Shown one piece after another: positions 42,976 through 53,100 of a DNA stretch of 64,000 nt. Numbering within the stretch: position 1 is the first letter of the stretch; each line of letters opens with the position of its first letter. A program made the position numbers and the translations under genes. This DNA is from Arthrinium phaeospermum. Lineage: Eukaryota > Ascomycota > Sordariomycetes > Amphisphaeriales > Apiosporaceae. The DNA lies in contig QYRS01000003.1 in assembly GCA_006503535.1 (NCBI GenBank), forward strand, positions 682,001-746,000, read 5' to 3'. Below the pieces are notes generated by a model. It was given only the letters and a program-made list of their open reading frames with translations, was not told where the DNA came from and searched no databases.

Positions 42976-45955
42976 AGACGCTTGCCCGTTGGGGCGGTTA
43001 GGGGATGGATATCCGGGTAGCGGGAAAGGGGCGCTGGAGGGTCACATGCATTGCCCTATGGTAGGGTATATCAGGGCGGCTATGATTTGAAGGCAGGCGG
43101 TTATGGAGGGTACATGCGACCATGGTGTTTTGACTGGTTCTATCTGGTCATTCTACTGGGCATACAGGCTCAGTCTCTCGAGAGGCTGGCAGGTTGATGA
43201 TCAAGCCCAACCAGACTACGCAACATACATCATTACTGACCAAATCTTAAGATTGAGTCTCTCATGTAATGACTATCGGATGTTCACCCCTGAACATTTA
43301 CACAAATTCCACTCGTATCACAGATTTCATGTGTTCTCCCCAGCCGGGAAGAGGCTCTGGCCCATACGAACAGATGAATAGCCGTGAGCTGATGAAATTA
43401 GCAACACGCGGCTTAGAAGACCCGAGGAGTCGGGTGTATACACCGTGCTCAACACTACGAGATCCAAAATTCAGGCTCCCCTGCTCACGCTTCCTCTCAT
43501 AGTCACCGCACAAGACCTAGGGTAGCATTGATATGCCGGCGGCATTGTTGACATATATTGCGGTGATCCCACATGGGCGGCGAGGAGAATTACATCGGTT
43601 CATTATCCGATCATGCGCCATTGCCAACTGAATTAGGGGTCCCGGCAGTTGATCATGGGCTCTCGGCTTTGTTTCCAGAAATGGAGAGGTGACTTTTTCT
43701 CCCCTGCTGTAACGTCCTTGCCTTTTACCAGACTGCTGGTATCCGGCGCCTCCATCCATAGCGACATTGCCTTAAGCGACGTGCCGCGACGAACTTCTCA
43801 GCCCTAGGAGAAGGAAGTGCCTGGGGTCTTTTAGGATCCGATGCTTGTCATTAATTGGCATTATGTCTGGGCTAGGAACACCCAAAGGCAAACCGAGAGC
43901 TCGGCTGGATGTCAGAGAGTATACGTACCACTGGTTCGGCTACCAGGAGAGGCGATCAAGAGACCCAAAGATTGCCAATCATATTCGCCTTTAGTCCCTC
44001 TCTCACCGCTGTCCCCGGCTTTAAGTACAAACATGCATACCATACATTTCCGGGTGGCAGTCTAGGAATATACCAAGCAGTATCGTCATCCCTCCGGTTG
44101 CGACGTACGAACTAAGCATCAACCAAGAGATTCCCTACTCGTCATGCCACGAAATCGCAAGCTGCCATAGGATAGACTGCCCCTTGGCCTACTGACTACC
44201 ATCTATCAGGGGAGACGGCCACTCGGCTCTCCTTCCACGACGGGGTCAGCGGCCGCAGAAGATATGTCCGTTTCATGGACTCTGCCGAGTTGCTGGATCG
44301 CATCTTTATTGGGCATGGTACTAGGCATATGCAAGTCTGTCACTCGCGAGCCAGCAGCTCGGATCGCAAATGGCACATGTCCATGATCCTTCTTGGGATA
44401 TCGCAACCGAGAAACGAGGATAGGGGAGGTTTACGGGGGGTGCGGACCATCTATTTGTCACCTCCCACGTTTTTCAAAGACAAAAGACCCCTGTATACTG
44501 TGAGCCGGTCGTCTACTTGGGTGCTGGATCGCGATGGATGGATGCGAGATCTTATCCCCATCCTCATCCACGCGGCCACGCGCTTGCCCAAGCCCCCAAC
44601 GGCCGGCCCAACAGACGACAGCTAATAATAAGCACCTTGTTTCCACTTCTCTTCATCAGGTATTGCGACGAATTCGGCAATGTCAACGATCCCGAGTTCC
44701 AGCTATTATCTCCCCTTTCTCGCTGCCAGCATAAGAAACTTGCTGCTACCACTGCCAGTGCGTTCGTTGCTCGTTTACTACCGCCAGGCTCCCAGGGGCA
44801 AGGTAGCAGGGTGGCATTCGCTAAAGCTGCTTGTTTAATTTTCCCATGCGCCTAGCAAACCAACTGCATACCTCGAGTGTGCCATCCACCCCGTCCCCAT
44901 CCCCCAATCAGTCACGATATCTGAAACACACACACCACCATTACTTGAATCTCTTTGCAACTGTGACATGACAGGCAATTAAGCACCAGGTTCATGTAAA
45001 AGATTTCCAGACAGGCGGGTTAAACCCAAGCCCTGATGCCAACGGCCAGCAAGAAGTGTGTGTTGTGTTGCCAAAATGGATCCTAAATGATGCAAGGGAT
45101 ACCAACTAGCCCTTTACCCCGTACCCGATAGTGGGAAACCATGATGCAAGGGGTCAACAGCAGCAAACCCTGGAAATCTCGGCTTTCACTCTAGTGGCAA
45201 ATCGAACTGAATTGCCATTGACACATTTTCGAGCGAGGAAAACGTACTGTATACTAACTCTATGGGCTGTAGCTCTTGTTCGCTTAGGCAGTGGATTTTG
45301 TTTGAGGAAGACAGGAGAAAAACGTGTCGACTGAAGAAAAGAGATGACAGACAATGTTTGCTATTAATACCACATATACCAGGGGATCGACCACCACCAC
45401 TCCGCCACATGCTACTATGATTTGCAGGAAACAATTTTCGTTCATGACACTTACAGGAGGAAGAGAAGACAAGGTCAAGGTTATGGCATTTATCACTTTG
45501 AGAGAAACCAATCCCGCCGTTGGCTCCTCCCCTCGCAAACATTTGTTTGCTGTGTGGCTTCGCGCGCGCGGATTCCTTCCCTAGTCGTTCCTCTCAGCCC
45601 TTCTTCGCATTGCCGAGGGGGCACTGACTCCCATTTTGTAAATGCCGAGAGCGCGAAGAAAAAGACAAAGTCCTTCACACGCATCTGTATGTGACTGCTC
45701 ATGGATGCATGTAAGTGCGTAAGCATATGTTGGCTAGGTAGATACAGGATATAGAAAAGGGCTGGACGATCCCTCCTCCTATCATGCACAAGAAATATAT
45801 GCTTCGCTCTTGTCTTCTATTTTAGGTCGAGGTGGTATGATTAGCTCCCTATTATCTATTTTTCTCTCTTAACGTTTTCCTATAGTCGCTCTTTCTATGT
45901 AGTTACTCAGCCAGTCGATCGATCCAGTCAGCCAGCCAACCCAATCGCCGCCGCC
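42976..45955. other. 3-kb interval with no supported gene
   Basis: Both strands were read for codon bias, splice-linked exons and RNA-gene boxes. Only short frames (up to about 150 codons) without bias or family resemblance were found. The final 100 bp or so before 45956 form the leader of the next gene, ending in a strong start context (GCCGCCATGG). I saw no transposon relic. Confidence 0.45.
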
Positions 45956-47726
45956 ATGGAATGCGTCCTCCTGACCATGGCCATCTTCACCACCCTCCTG
46001 GCCCTCATCTCGGTGATCCTCCGCGACCTGGTCCCGCTCAAGACGCGGCAGAACCCCGACCGCGCCGACGGCCTCGCTAACCTCGCCATGGTCCTGGCCC
46101 TGGCCGAGCTGGGCCTGACCATGACGGCCAGCCTCAACGGCCTCGCTGACCTGCCCCCGCACCCGCTCCAGTCCCAGGAGCAGCGCGTGAGCTCCGGGAA
46201 ATCCGAATACCCCTTCCCGGTCCACTACGCCATCCTGTCGAGCCACTTCTACCTGCTGGCCAGCATGACGGCCAAGGCGGCGGCTTGCCTCATGTGCCTG
46301 AGGCTGATGACGCAGCAAAAGGGGGACAACGAGAACCCAGACCTATCGTCATCGTCGTCGTCCTCGCGCTCCTCCTCTCAGGCCAAGATCGCCACGTCGG
46401 CCTGGCACCGCCGCGGGTACTGGACCATCCTCATCGCGACCGTCGTCATCAGCCTCCTGACGCTGGGCCTGACGACGACCGCAACACGGGCTCGGGTCGG
46501 CGCCAAGGTGGGCGACAAGGTGGTTGTGACGGCCCTCCGGGTTCATGGGGCTTGGAGCGCGGCAACGGACCTGGCGCTGGCACTGTTTCCCTCGCTGCTC
46601 CTGAGCCGGCTGGCGATGCTGGCCAAGAAGCGCGTGGCGTTGTGGGGGATCATGAGCTTGGGAATCATGTAAGTCGTGTGTAGGTGAGAAGGGGGTCCTA
46701 ATGACGTTAGTAAATCCAACGTCGTCGTTGCTAACGCACATCTGTCCTCAGTGTTGCAGCATGCGCAGTCGTCAAGTGTGTCCATGGCGATAACCTGTAC
46801 AAGACCATCCTGTGGGGAACGTAAGTTAGACCCTCTTCCCCCTTTACTGCCTCTTCATCTATTCGCAACTTCGAGCACTCGAACGGCTCGAGACTCTTTC
46901 ACGACACTCCCTCCCTGGCTGTTCCACGTCCCACCATCAACCTAACTCAAACCCCTTTTTCCAGATCCCAAAACTCCAGAAGGAATCCCCTACCCTATCC
47001 CAACCCAACCATTACCAACTGAACCGGCCCAACGACTAACCCCCTTTCCCCGAAACCAGCCTAGAACAAAACCTCGGCATAACCGCCCTCAACCTCCCAA
47101 CCTACACTCCCCTCGCCGCCAGCCTACGCCGAGTCCTGACAATGGCCACTACACCCGCACCCACAACGACGATAGGCACCACCAAGACTACAACAACCAC
47201 CTCCTCGAACAGACGCCCCAGCCGCCCCGGTGAGGACACCACCATCTTCATGGACTCCCTGTCCAACATGCACGGCCGCCGGAAGGGCTCCACGCAGCGC
47301 GCCCAAATCACCATCCAGTCCGCCTCTGCTCCATCATCCGCCCTGGGCCGAGCAGCAGCCGGCGGAAAGACAGACAAGAAGAACAGCAACAACAGGAAGA
47401 ATAAAGGAAGAGTCTTCTTGCACGCCCTCGAGAGGCTGCGGAGCGCTTCCCCGCCCAGCGAGGGCGGCGAGCCAAACCACCTAGCCACCGGAAGCCAACG
47501 GAACCTCATCTGGTGCGGCAGCAGCGACTGTGCTGCCGATTGCAGGTCGGAGAAAGGGGGCGGTGACACGGGGTCCAGTAAGAGGAGCCAGGAAGGCGGC
47601 AGTAGCAGCAACCTCCCCAGGGGCCAATGGGCACAAAACGGCATCATGAAAACGGTCAGCGTCCGGGTCAACAGCGGCGAGAACTTCGACGTGGAACTTT
47701 GGGAACTGGGACGCAGGCAAAGCTGA
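45956..47726 (+). CDS. Seven-helix integral membrane protein, SAT4/rhodopsin-like family
   Basis: Three exons (45956-46668, 46752-46820, 47060-47726) with introns of 83 and 239 bp encode 482 residues. The fungal SAT4/rhodopsin-like family is large, comprises integral membrane proteins and has no common function. Hydrophobic segments are visible at the N-terminus (LLTMAIFTTLLALISVIL) and in 'LANLAMVLALAELGLTMT', 'YAILSSHFYLLASMTAKAAA', 'TILIATVVISLLTLGL', 'AATDLALALFPSLLL' and 'SLGIMVAACAVVKCV'. Exon 3 opens with 'LEQNLGITALNLPTYTPL', matching the family's 'E-N-GI-AA-LP-L-P' end. The family's usual DxxL-lined core is only loosely kept, so it is a divergent member. The last 190 residues or so form a long soluble tail, Thr-rich then basic, of no known type. 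Confidence 0.75.
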
Positions 47727-48744
47727 AACTTGTAGCCATCCCATATCGAATTAGAAAATAGAGAATCAATATAAACAAAGTTCATGCAATATGTGGCATT
47801 AAATGGTGGTTATACTATGACTTTAGCTTGTATTCGTCGCAGTCAATTGCAGCATAGCCGCATCCTTTTCGTACACGGACATCCCTCTCCCCCCTGTATA
47901 TTCAACTCGAAACTCCCCTACTCGTGTTCCTGCCTCATTCCACTGAAGAGGTTTTCTAGACAGGTCCCCGAGCAGCATCCCTCGCCAGTCCAGCCTACTA
48001 CATTGCATGTCTTTGTGCTCTGCCCGGCTTTGCAACCGCAACACCCCAGTAACCAACGGTCCAGTACCAGGAGACAGGAGACCCAACAAGGAAGTCGGTT
48101 CTTCGTAGCAAAGTATGTAGTAAGCCGTATATTCGAGCAATCGAGCATTGTCTCTTGCCACCATCCCCACGTGTGACCTCGTTTCCAATGCCGTCTGCCG
48201 TTTCCAGCAAGTAGCTTCGTAATCGTGTCAAGCTTGCAGTAACGTTCGAGTAGCCCAAATGCCACCTCGTTTTTCCTCTCTCCCCAGCCATGACCCCCGT
48301 GGCCATTGACTCCATTACGTAGTCGAACAAAGAAATAGATGTAGATGTCGTTGATGTGCGGTAAAGATTTTGTAACTGCCGAAGCTAGGATGCCGTATAT
48401 ACGGGCGCGTGCCAAGGCTGGCGAAATGTGGCCGAGGCTGCCAAATGGATTATCATGAAGCGGATGAAGTTCTGCCCAAGAGGTGTATGCTTGTGCGTAA
48501 AGTGTAGACGGACCGCCGAACGCCGGGTGACCCAACCAAAGAGTTAAGAGAAATATGGTGTTAATCATGATAAGACCAATTGCAAGAAGTCTTGCTGGCG
48601 ACAAAGTAGAGGCGGCACGTGGCGCCAATAGCTGGGTATCTGTCGAATAATTTTCAGAAACGAAGAGACGGTAAGGTCAGCACAAAGTGGCACACAGCCA
48701 CTCTCTGGCAAAGCAGGAGCATTCTCGCACGCTTTGGAACAGGT
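47727..48744. other. Convergent interval with one long leftward open frame
   Basis: The interval lies between the 3' ends of the rhodopsin-like gene and the Mid2-like gene. It is non-coding in character except for a leftward frame at 47918-48571, listed separately. Confidence 0.4.
47918..48571 (-). CDS. Doubtful leftward ORF, unknown
   Basis: A stop-free frame runs for 236 codons; its first ATG is near 48571 (MINTIFLLTLWLGHPAFGG), leaving about 217 codons. The start is hydrophobic and could be a membrane segment. Further on 'PHINDIYIYFFVRLRNG' and a tryptophan/glycine-rich part follow. Codon use is not clearly biased. The frame ends shortly before the rhodopsin-like gene's 3' end and could lie in the 3' UTR of the Mid2-like gene. 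No homologue is recognised. Its length is at the edge of what chance gives. Confidence 0.2.
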   Translation of the reverse strand: MMINTIFLLTLWLGHPAFGGPSTLYAQAYTSWAELHPLHDNPFGSLGHISPALARARIYGILASAVTKSLPHINDIYIYFFVRLRNGVNGHGGHGWGERKNEVAFGLLERYCKLDTITKLLAGNGRRHWKRGHTWGWWQETMLDCSNIRLTTYFATKNRLPCWVSCLLVLDRWLLGCCGCKAGQSTKTCNVVGWTGEGCCSGTCLENLFSGMRQEHE

Positions 48745-50193
48745 CTAAAAGTTTTGCGAGATACCGGCACTTTGCTGTGGGTAGTGCGATGGGTTCTCAA
48801 TCCTCGTGTTCCGCCGAGCTGGGTTGTCGCGAATAACGGGCTGAGCTCCGCCGGCACCCTGTTGGCTTTCGCTGTAAGGGTTGCCGTACTGGTCATAGTA
48901 TGCGTTTGTGCCTCCGTAGGCGACGCCGACATTGTTCTCCGCCGAGCCTTCGGATCGACCCGTGGCGCTGTACGAAGACGACGCATTGGACGGTCCGCGG
49001 TGGACATTGCCGTTGCCGCGGGTTTCGGCAGTCGAGGGCCCCATCGCACCGAGGATTTCACCCTCGGGCGAACGCGAGCCGTCAGACATCAGTGGTTCTC
49101 CTGATCTACTGTCAGATGCATTGCCCCAAGTAGGACTGTTAATTTCTGAGTAGGCCGCACCTGCTGCTCCACCAGACATGGTCGTGGAAGCCTTGCGCCC
49201 TGTAGACCCTCCCAGCGTAGTCGATCCCCAACCGCGATATCCAGAGGAAGCGTCCTCCTTCATTTCGTACGCGCCGCCGGCGCCACCCACGTCGGGCATG
49301 GTAGGGTCGGCATTGGGGTTGTAGATGTAGTCTTCAACCTCCTTCCGCCTCTCCTCTTCGGCGTCCTTTCGCTGCTTACGCTTCCTCCACAGGAAAATGC
49401 CGGCTACGACCAAGAGTGCTACAGCAGCGATCGGAACCACTACCGCAACAGCAATCTTGCCTTGCTGGTTCAGCCCAGTACCCGACGAGGCGTCACTGGA
49501 CTGCAGAATGTTGCCGCCATTTCCAGTCCCGGATGGGTCCGCGGACCCGGTCGGAGTTGATACTTGAGTTGATGTGATGGTCTTGACCACAGTGCTGCCA
49601 TTCTCGGATGTGACGATTGTGGTCGGGATGAGAGTGGTGCTTGGCTCAGGCTTCTTGGTGGTTTGCTGGTTCGTGGGCGATGTTTTCAGGGTAGTACTTG
49701 GCTTTGTCGTAGGCTCATCTTTGGTCGTTGGCGAGGGCGCAGTGGTTGGCGAGGGCGCGGTAGTAGGTGCGGTGGTCGGCGCAGTGGTCGGCGCAGTAGT
49801 AGGCGTGTCTTTGGTGGTTGGCTGCTCAGTAGTAGGCGCGGCCGTAGGTGATGTAGGAGCTGCTGGTGTCGTCGTTGGCTGTTGTTCAGTAGTAGGCTGC
49901 TGTGTTGGTGTCGGGTCTGACGACGGTGAGGGCTCTGGTGCCTTGGTTTCAGTAGTAGGAGCGGCCGCCGGCGACGTATTTTGCGTGGGCGACGCTTCCG
50001 TCGGGGCTGCAGAGGTGGGTGTGTCAGTACTGGGGCTTGCTTCAGACGTGGCATCAGTAGTAGCGGGATCCGACTGTGAGGTCAGATCCGCGCTCAATGT
50101 TGTGTCCGTACTTGTAGCGTTGGAAGACGACATGGCGAATTGCCTTGCGCTTAACACCCTAGGATATAATTGCCTGGTTGTTGGAGGTGCCAT
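48745..50193 (-). CDS. Mid2-like single-pass cell-wall sensor
   Basis: This is an intronless frame of 482 residues with the layout of Mid2/Wsc-type wall-stress sensors, which signal through Rom2-Rho1 to the cell-integrity MAP kinase pathway. About 240 residues are Ser/Thr/Pro-rich and likely heavily O-mannosylated, with an N-glycosylation sequon (NAT) near residue 26. One strong membrane span follows (IAVAVVVPIAAVALLVVAGI, about residues 248-267) with an immediate stop-transfer (LWRKRKQRK). The cytoplasmic tail contains 'VEDYIYNPNADPTMPDV', a juxtamembrane pattern I know from fungal Mid2-like proteins, then Gly/Ser/Tyr-rich sequence. The first 20 residues (MAPPTTRQLYPRVLSARQF) do not form a classical signal peptide, so membrane insertion may rely on the span. 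No WSC cysteine domain is present. Confidence 0.75.
   Translation of the reverse strand: MAPPTTRQLYPRVLSARQFAMSSSNATSTDTTLSADLTSQSDPATTDATSEASPSTDTPTSAAPTEASPTQNTSPAAAPTTETKAPEPSPSSDPTPTQQPTTEQQPTTTPAAPTSPTAAPTTEQPTTKDTPTTAPTTAPTTAPTTAPSPTTAPSPTTKDEPTTKPSTTLKTSPTNQQTTKKPEPSTTLIPTTIVTSENGSTVVKTITSTQVSTPTGSADPSGTGNGGNILQSSDASSGTGLNQQGKIAVAVVVPIAAVALLVVAGIFLWRKRKQRKDAEEERRKEVEDYIYNPNADPTMPDVGGAGGAYEMKEDASSGYRGWGSTTLGGSTGRKASTTMSGGAAGAAYSEINSPTWGNASDSRSGEPLMSDGSRSPEGEILGAMGPSTAETRGNGNVHRGPSNASSSYSATGRSEGSAENNVGVAYGGTNAYYDQYGNPYSESQQGAGGAQPVIRDNPARRNTRIENPSHYPQQSAGISQNF
49731..49806 (-). repeat. In-frame minisatellite coding for PTTA-type repeats
   Basis: Imperfect 12- to 18-bp units encode consecutive TAPT and TAPSPT blocks in the extracellular part of the Mid2-like protein. 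Units such as GTGGTCGGCGCA (plus strand) occur back to back. Such tracts commonly vary in length between strains and would lengthen or shorten the O-glycosylated stalk. Confidence 0.75.
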
Positions 50194-53100
50194 GTTAGCG
50201 CGTGCATAGAAAACGTGTGAACAACATGCTGAGGTGAGCAGGTTGGAAAGTGAATTGATAACGAGCCGACGCGATGATGTTCAACGACATGAGAGATCGT
50301 TGGTCACAACCGAGCCTAATTGACTGTTGTGCGCCAGCAAACGCTCATTGTGGTTGTAACCGATCTTGTCAAACTGGTGTGGCAGCCATCCATTCAAGGG
50401 ACGACAGGACACCTGAGACGGGAAGACGAGATCCATTCGCGCGCAGCAGCGACGGACAGGCTGAATCATTGGTAACGATGGGACGAAGCTTACCTTCACA
50501 GGACTTGGCGGCGCAAGTTGGCTGAATTGAACCAGCTTGGGCAGTCTGAAAAGACTGGATGAGAGAGGTCGCGGGCGGCCGGCGATGATGGAGAGGTATG
50601 TTTCGAATGATGCGACTTGAGACGAACAAAAATTGGCGAGACAGTACGGCGCTGGCGGCTGTTCTCTCCTCCCACTATTATTAGAGAGAAGGTGAGAAGA
50701 ACAGCAAGCGCTCAGGCGACGGATTACTGAGACGGAGGGAAGCGACAGGGCCAGAAACGGGCGATTAGCCAGACAAGGCAAGGCCCTGGTCAGCGTGGCT
50801 GAGGTAGTGTCCCTATCTCGTGTTGACTGCTCGTGTCTCTCGGCTCATGTGAGACGAGGCGGATTGATTGGACAAGGAGCAAGCCGGGCCTAAAGCACCA
50901 AAGCAGAAACAGCAAGTGCCAAAGACGACCTGCAGTGCCTCCAAATAATGATAATACAACAGCACCACACTGACTTGGCCCAGGTATTATTATTTACTTT
51001 GCCGTCCGAGTCCGGGGTTCTGGGGAGAATGTGGATTTGGAAGGAATTAAAAAAAGGGCGGTTGAATAAAAAAGGAAGTTGTTTCGATATCGATGAGCGA
51101 GTGTATGAGTGAATGAGTAGTCCCCCCAGAGCGAGCGAGGGAGAGCGTCTGGACGAAGAATAAGAAAACAGTGTGGGCTGGAAAAGACCGTCGGCTAAGA
51201 CAGCAGGGATGTCGTTGCGAACGGTAGGATTGGGTAGGTTGAAGGGCAGCCCGATTAGGATTTCTGTCGGGGGGTGTGGCAGTGGTGCCAATAGTGCGTC
51301 TCTCTCAGTAGCAGCGGCAGGTAGCAGCAGTGCTTGCTTGCTTGCTTGTGGGCAATTGGTCTGATTGCGTGTGCGTGCAAGGTGCAAGTGGCAGGCCAAA
51401 ACTCAAGATCAAGGTAGCGCAATTGATGCAAGTGGTGCAGATGCAGTAAACCCGGTATTAGTCTGCTTGTGGGATTCGTTCAATCCGAAATTGAGATGAC
51501 ACCAGCACAGCACCTGTCAAGTTTCAATCTCAAGCCAAGCGAACAAGCCCAAATCAAGCCTAATTTTCAGGCTGAATTCTTTGCTTTTCTTCTGACGTAT
51601 TGCCTTCTTCTTCCTCTTTCACACCCTGAGGCGGTGTACTGGTCAATTCGTCCTTTTGGGGGGGTAAGGATGAACGCGAGGAACTGAAGAGAGGAAAAGA
51701 GAGAGGGAGAAAAAAAGAGACGAGATTGTCCCGGCGACGGTATGAAATCGTAAGGGTGATCGATGATGACAGACAGGGTTACCCAGATGAATAATACTGG
51801 GACAGGTACGCAAAGGGAAGCAGGAGCCTGGCTGCTGGCCCGACTACCTCGTACTCAATTTTATTAGTCGTGCCTGGGTAAAGCGTCCCGCTGTGGAGCG
51901 CCGTGGTGTTCGTGCCCGTGTGTGCCACCAGGTGCCAGGTTTGTTGCAGGGTGCTGCTGTACAAAGTTGTTGCAGGATGATCCCCGGGATCTAGCAACGA
52001 GGCTATATCGTGCTAGACTCTAGTCTTGTCGCTTCTCGCAGAGGCGTTGCTGAAAGAGGCGATTGATCAAGTGCCAGCCAGGTCAAGCCAGGAACACTGC
52101 AAGCTACTAGGCTCCGAGGTTGCTACCTACTATCTGTCGTAGGGAAAATATGCCGCCTGGTCCGCCGTGGGATTGCCGGAGGCGCTCAATCGATGCGCCC
52201 AGTTTGCACCTTGTTTTCGATATACTGTCGACAGAGAGTATCTATCGTTCGTTCGAGCCTGTTGGTGACTGTCGATCAAGTGTATCACGATTCAGGGGGC
52301 TTGCCGGTATCGAGGCTTGAAAGCGTGGAGTATATCGTGGGATCCGCGTGCGAGTGCAACGCAACGTTTCGCTTGACTCGTGCGGTTTGTCGTTTCAATT
52401 GTCGCCCTGGCTTGTTCTCCTTGCTTGTTTCGACTCGCTCAATCTGGCCGTTTTGACAGATATCGACTCTTTTATTCTGCTTCTTTCGTTTGCACTTGGC
52501 CAAAAACAATTCCCCAGAGTTGCCGAGTTGTCCTAGCGTTGATCTATAGAAAACTGGTGAGTTTTGGGGTTCGTTGGGAGCTCGTGTAAGTGACGGCGTT
52601 GCGGGGTATGTACTGGGTGTAATGCAGATAGCCGATTCGTTGGTCGTAACAGTAGTCGTCGCCCTTGAAAAGTAAGGTATGTGCTGGCTGTGTCTATAAA
52701 CGCCGAGGGCTACGTAGTGTATAGTCTAAAAAGCCAATGCCACGAGTCGTGAATCGCTGGGGAGGGGGAAGCCGTCGTCAAAGTCTGTAGAAAGGGTTCT
52801 TCTCTGCTGTCTTCAGCTGACCGGAAGTTGCGGGCTGGTCTGGAAAAGAGGAAACGGGGGCGCCGATCTCCAGGTGTGTAAGCTATCAAGGTAGGTCAGA
52901 TATGCAAGTGGGCTCAAAACAGACTCAACTCCTCCTCACATCGTCCGATTCGTCAATGTCTCTCTGGTCGAAAGCTCCGCTGACTGGAGCGTCAGTTCGT
53001 AGGCTACCAGATAGGTAATACGAAGGGGCCGGCAAGGTGAGCGAAGTAAGTAGAATAAGCTGTCGTGCAATGCAAAAAAAGACCAAAAAACAAGAGGCGG

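Noticed and set aside
49574..50209. Long valine/glycine-rich frame antisense to the Mid2-like gene
   Set aside because: It is a mirror of the Thr/Pro/Ala repeat on the coding strand and has no independent evidence.
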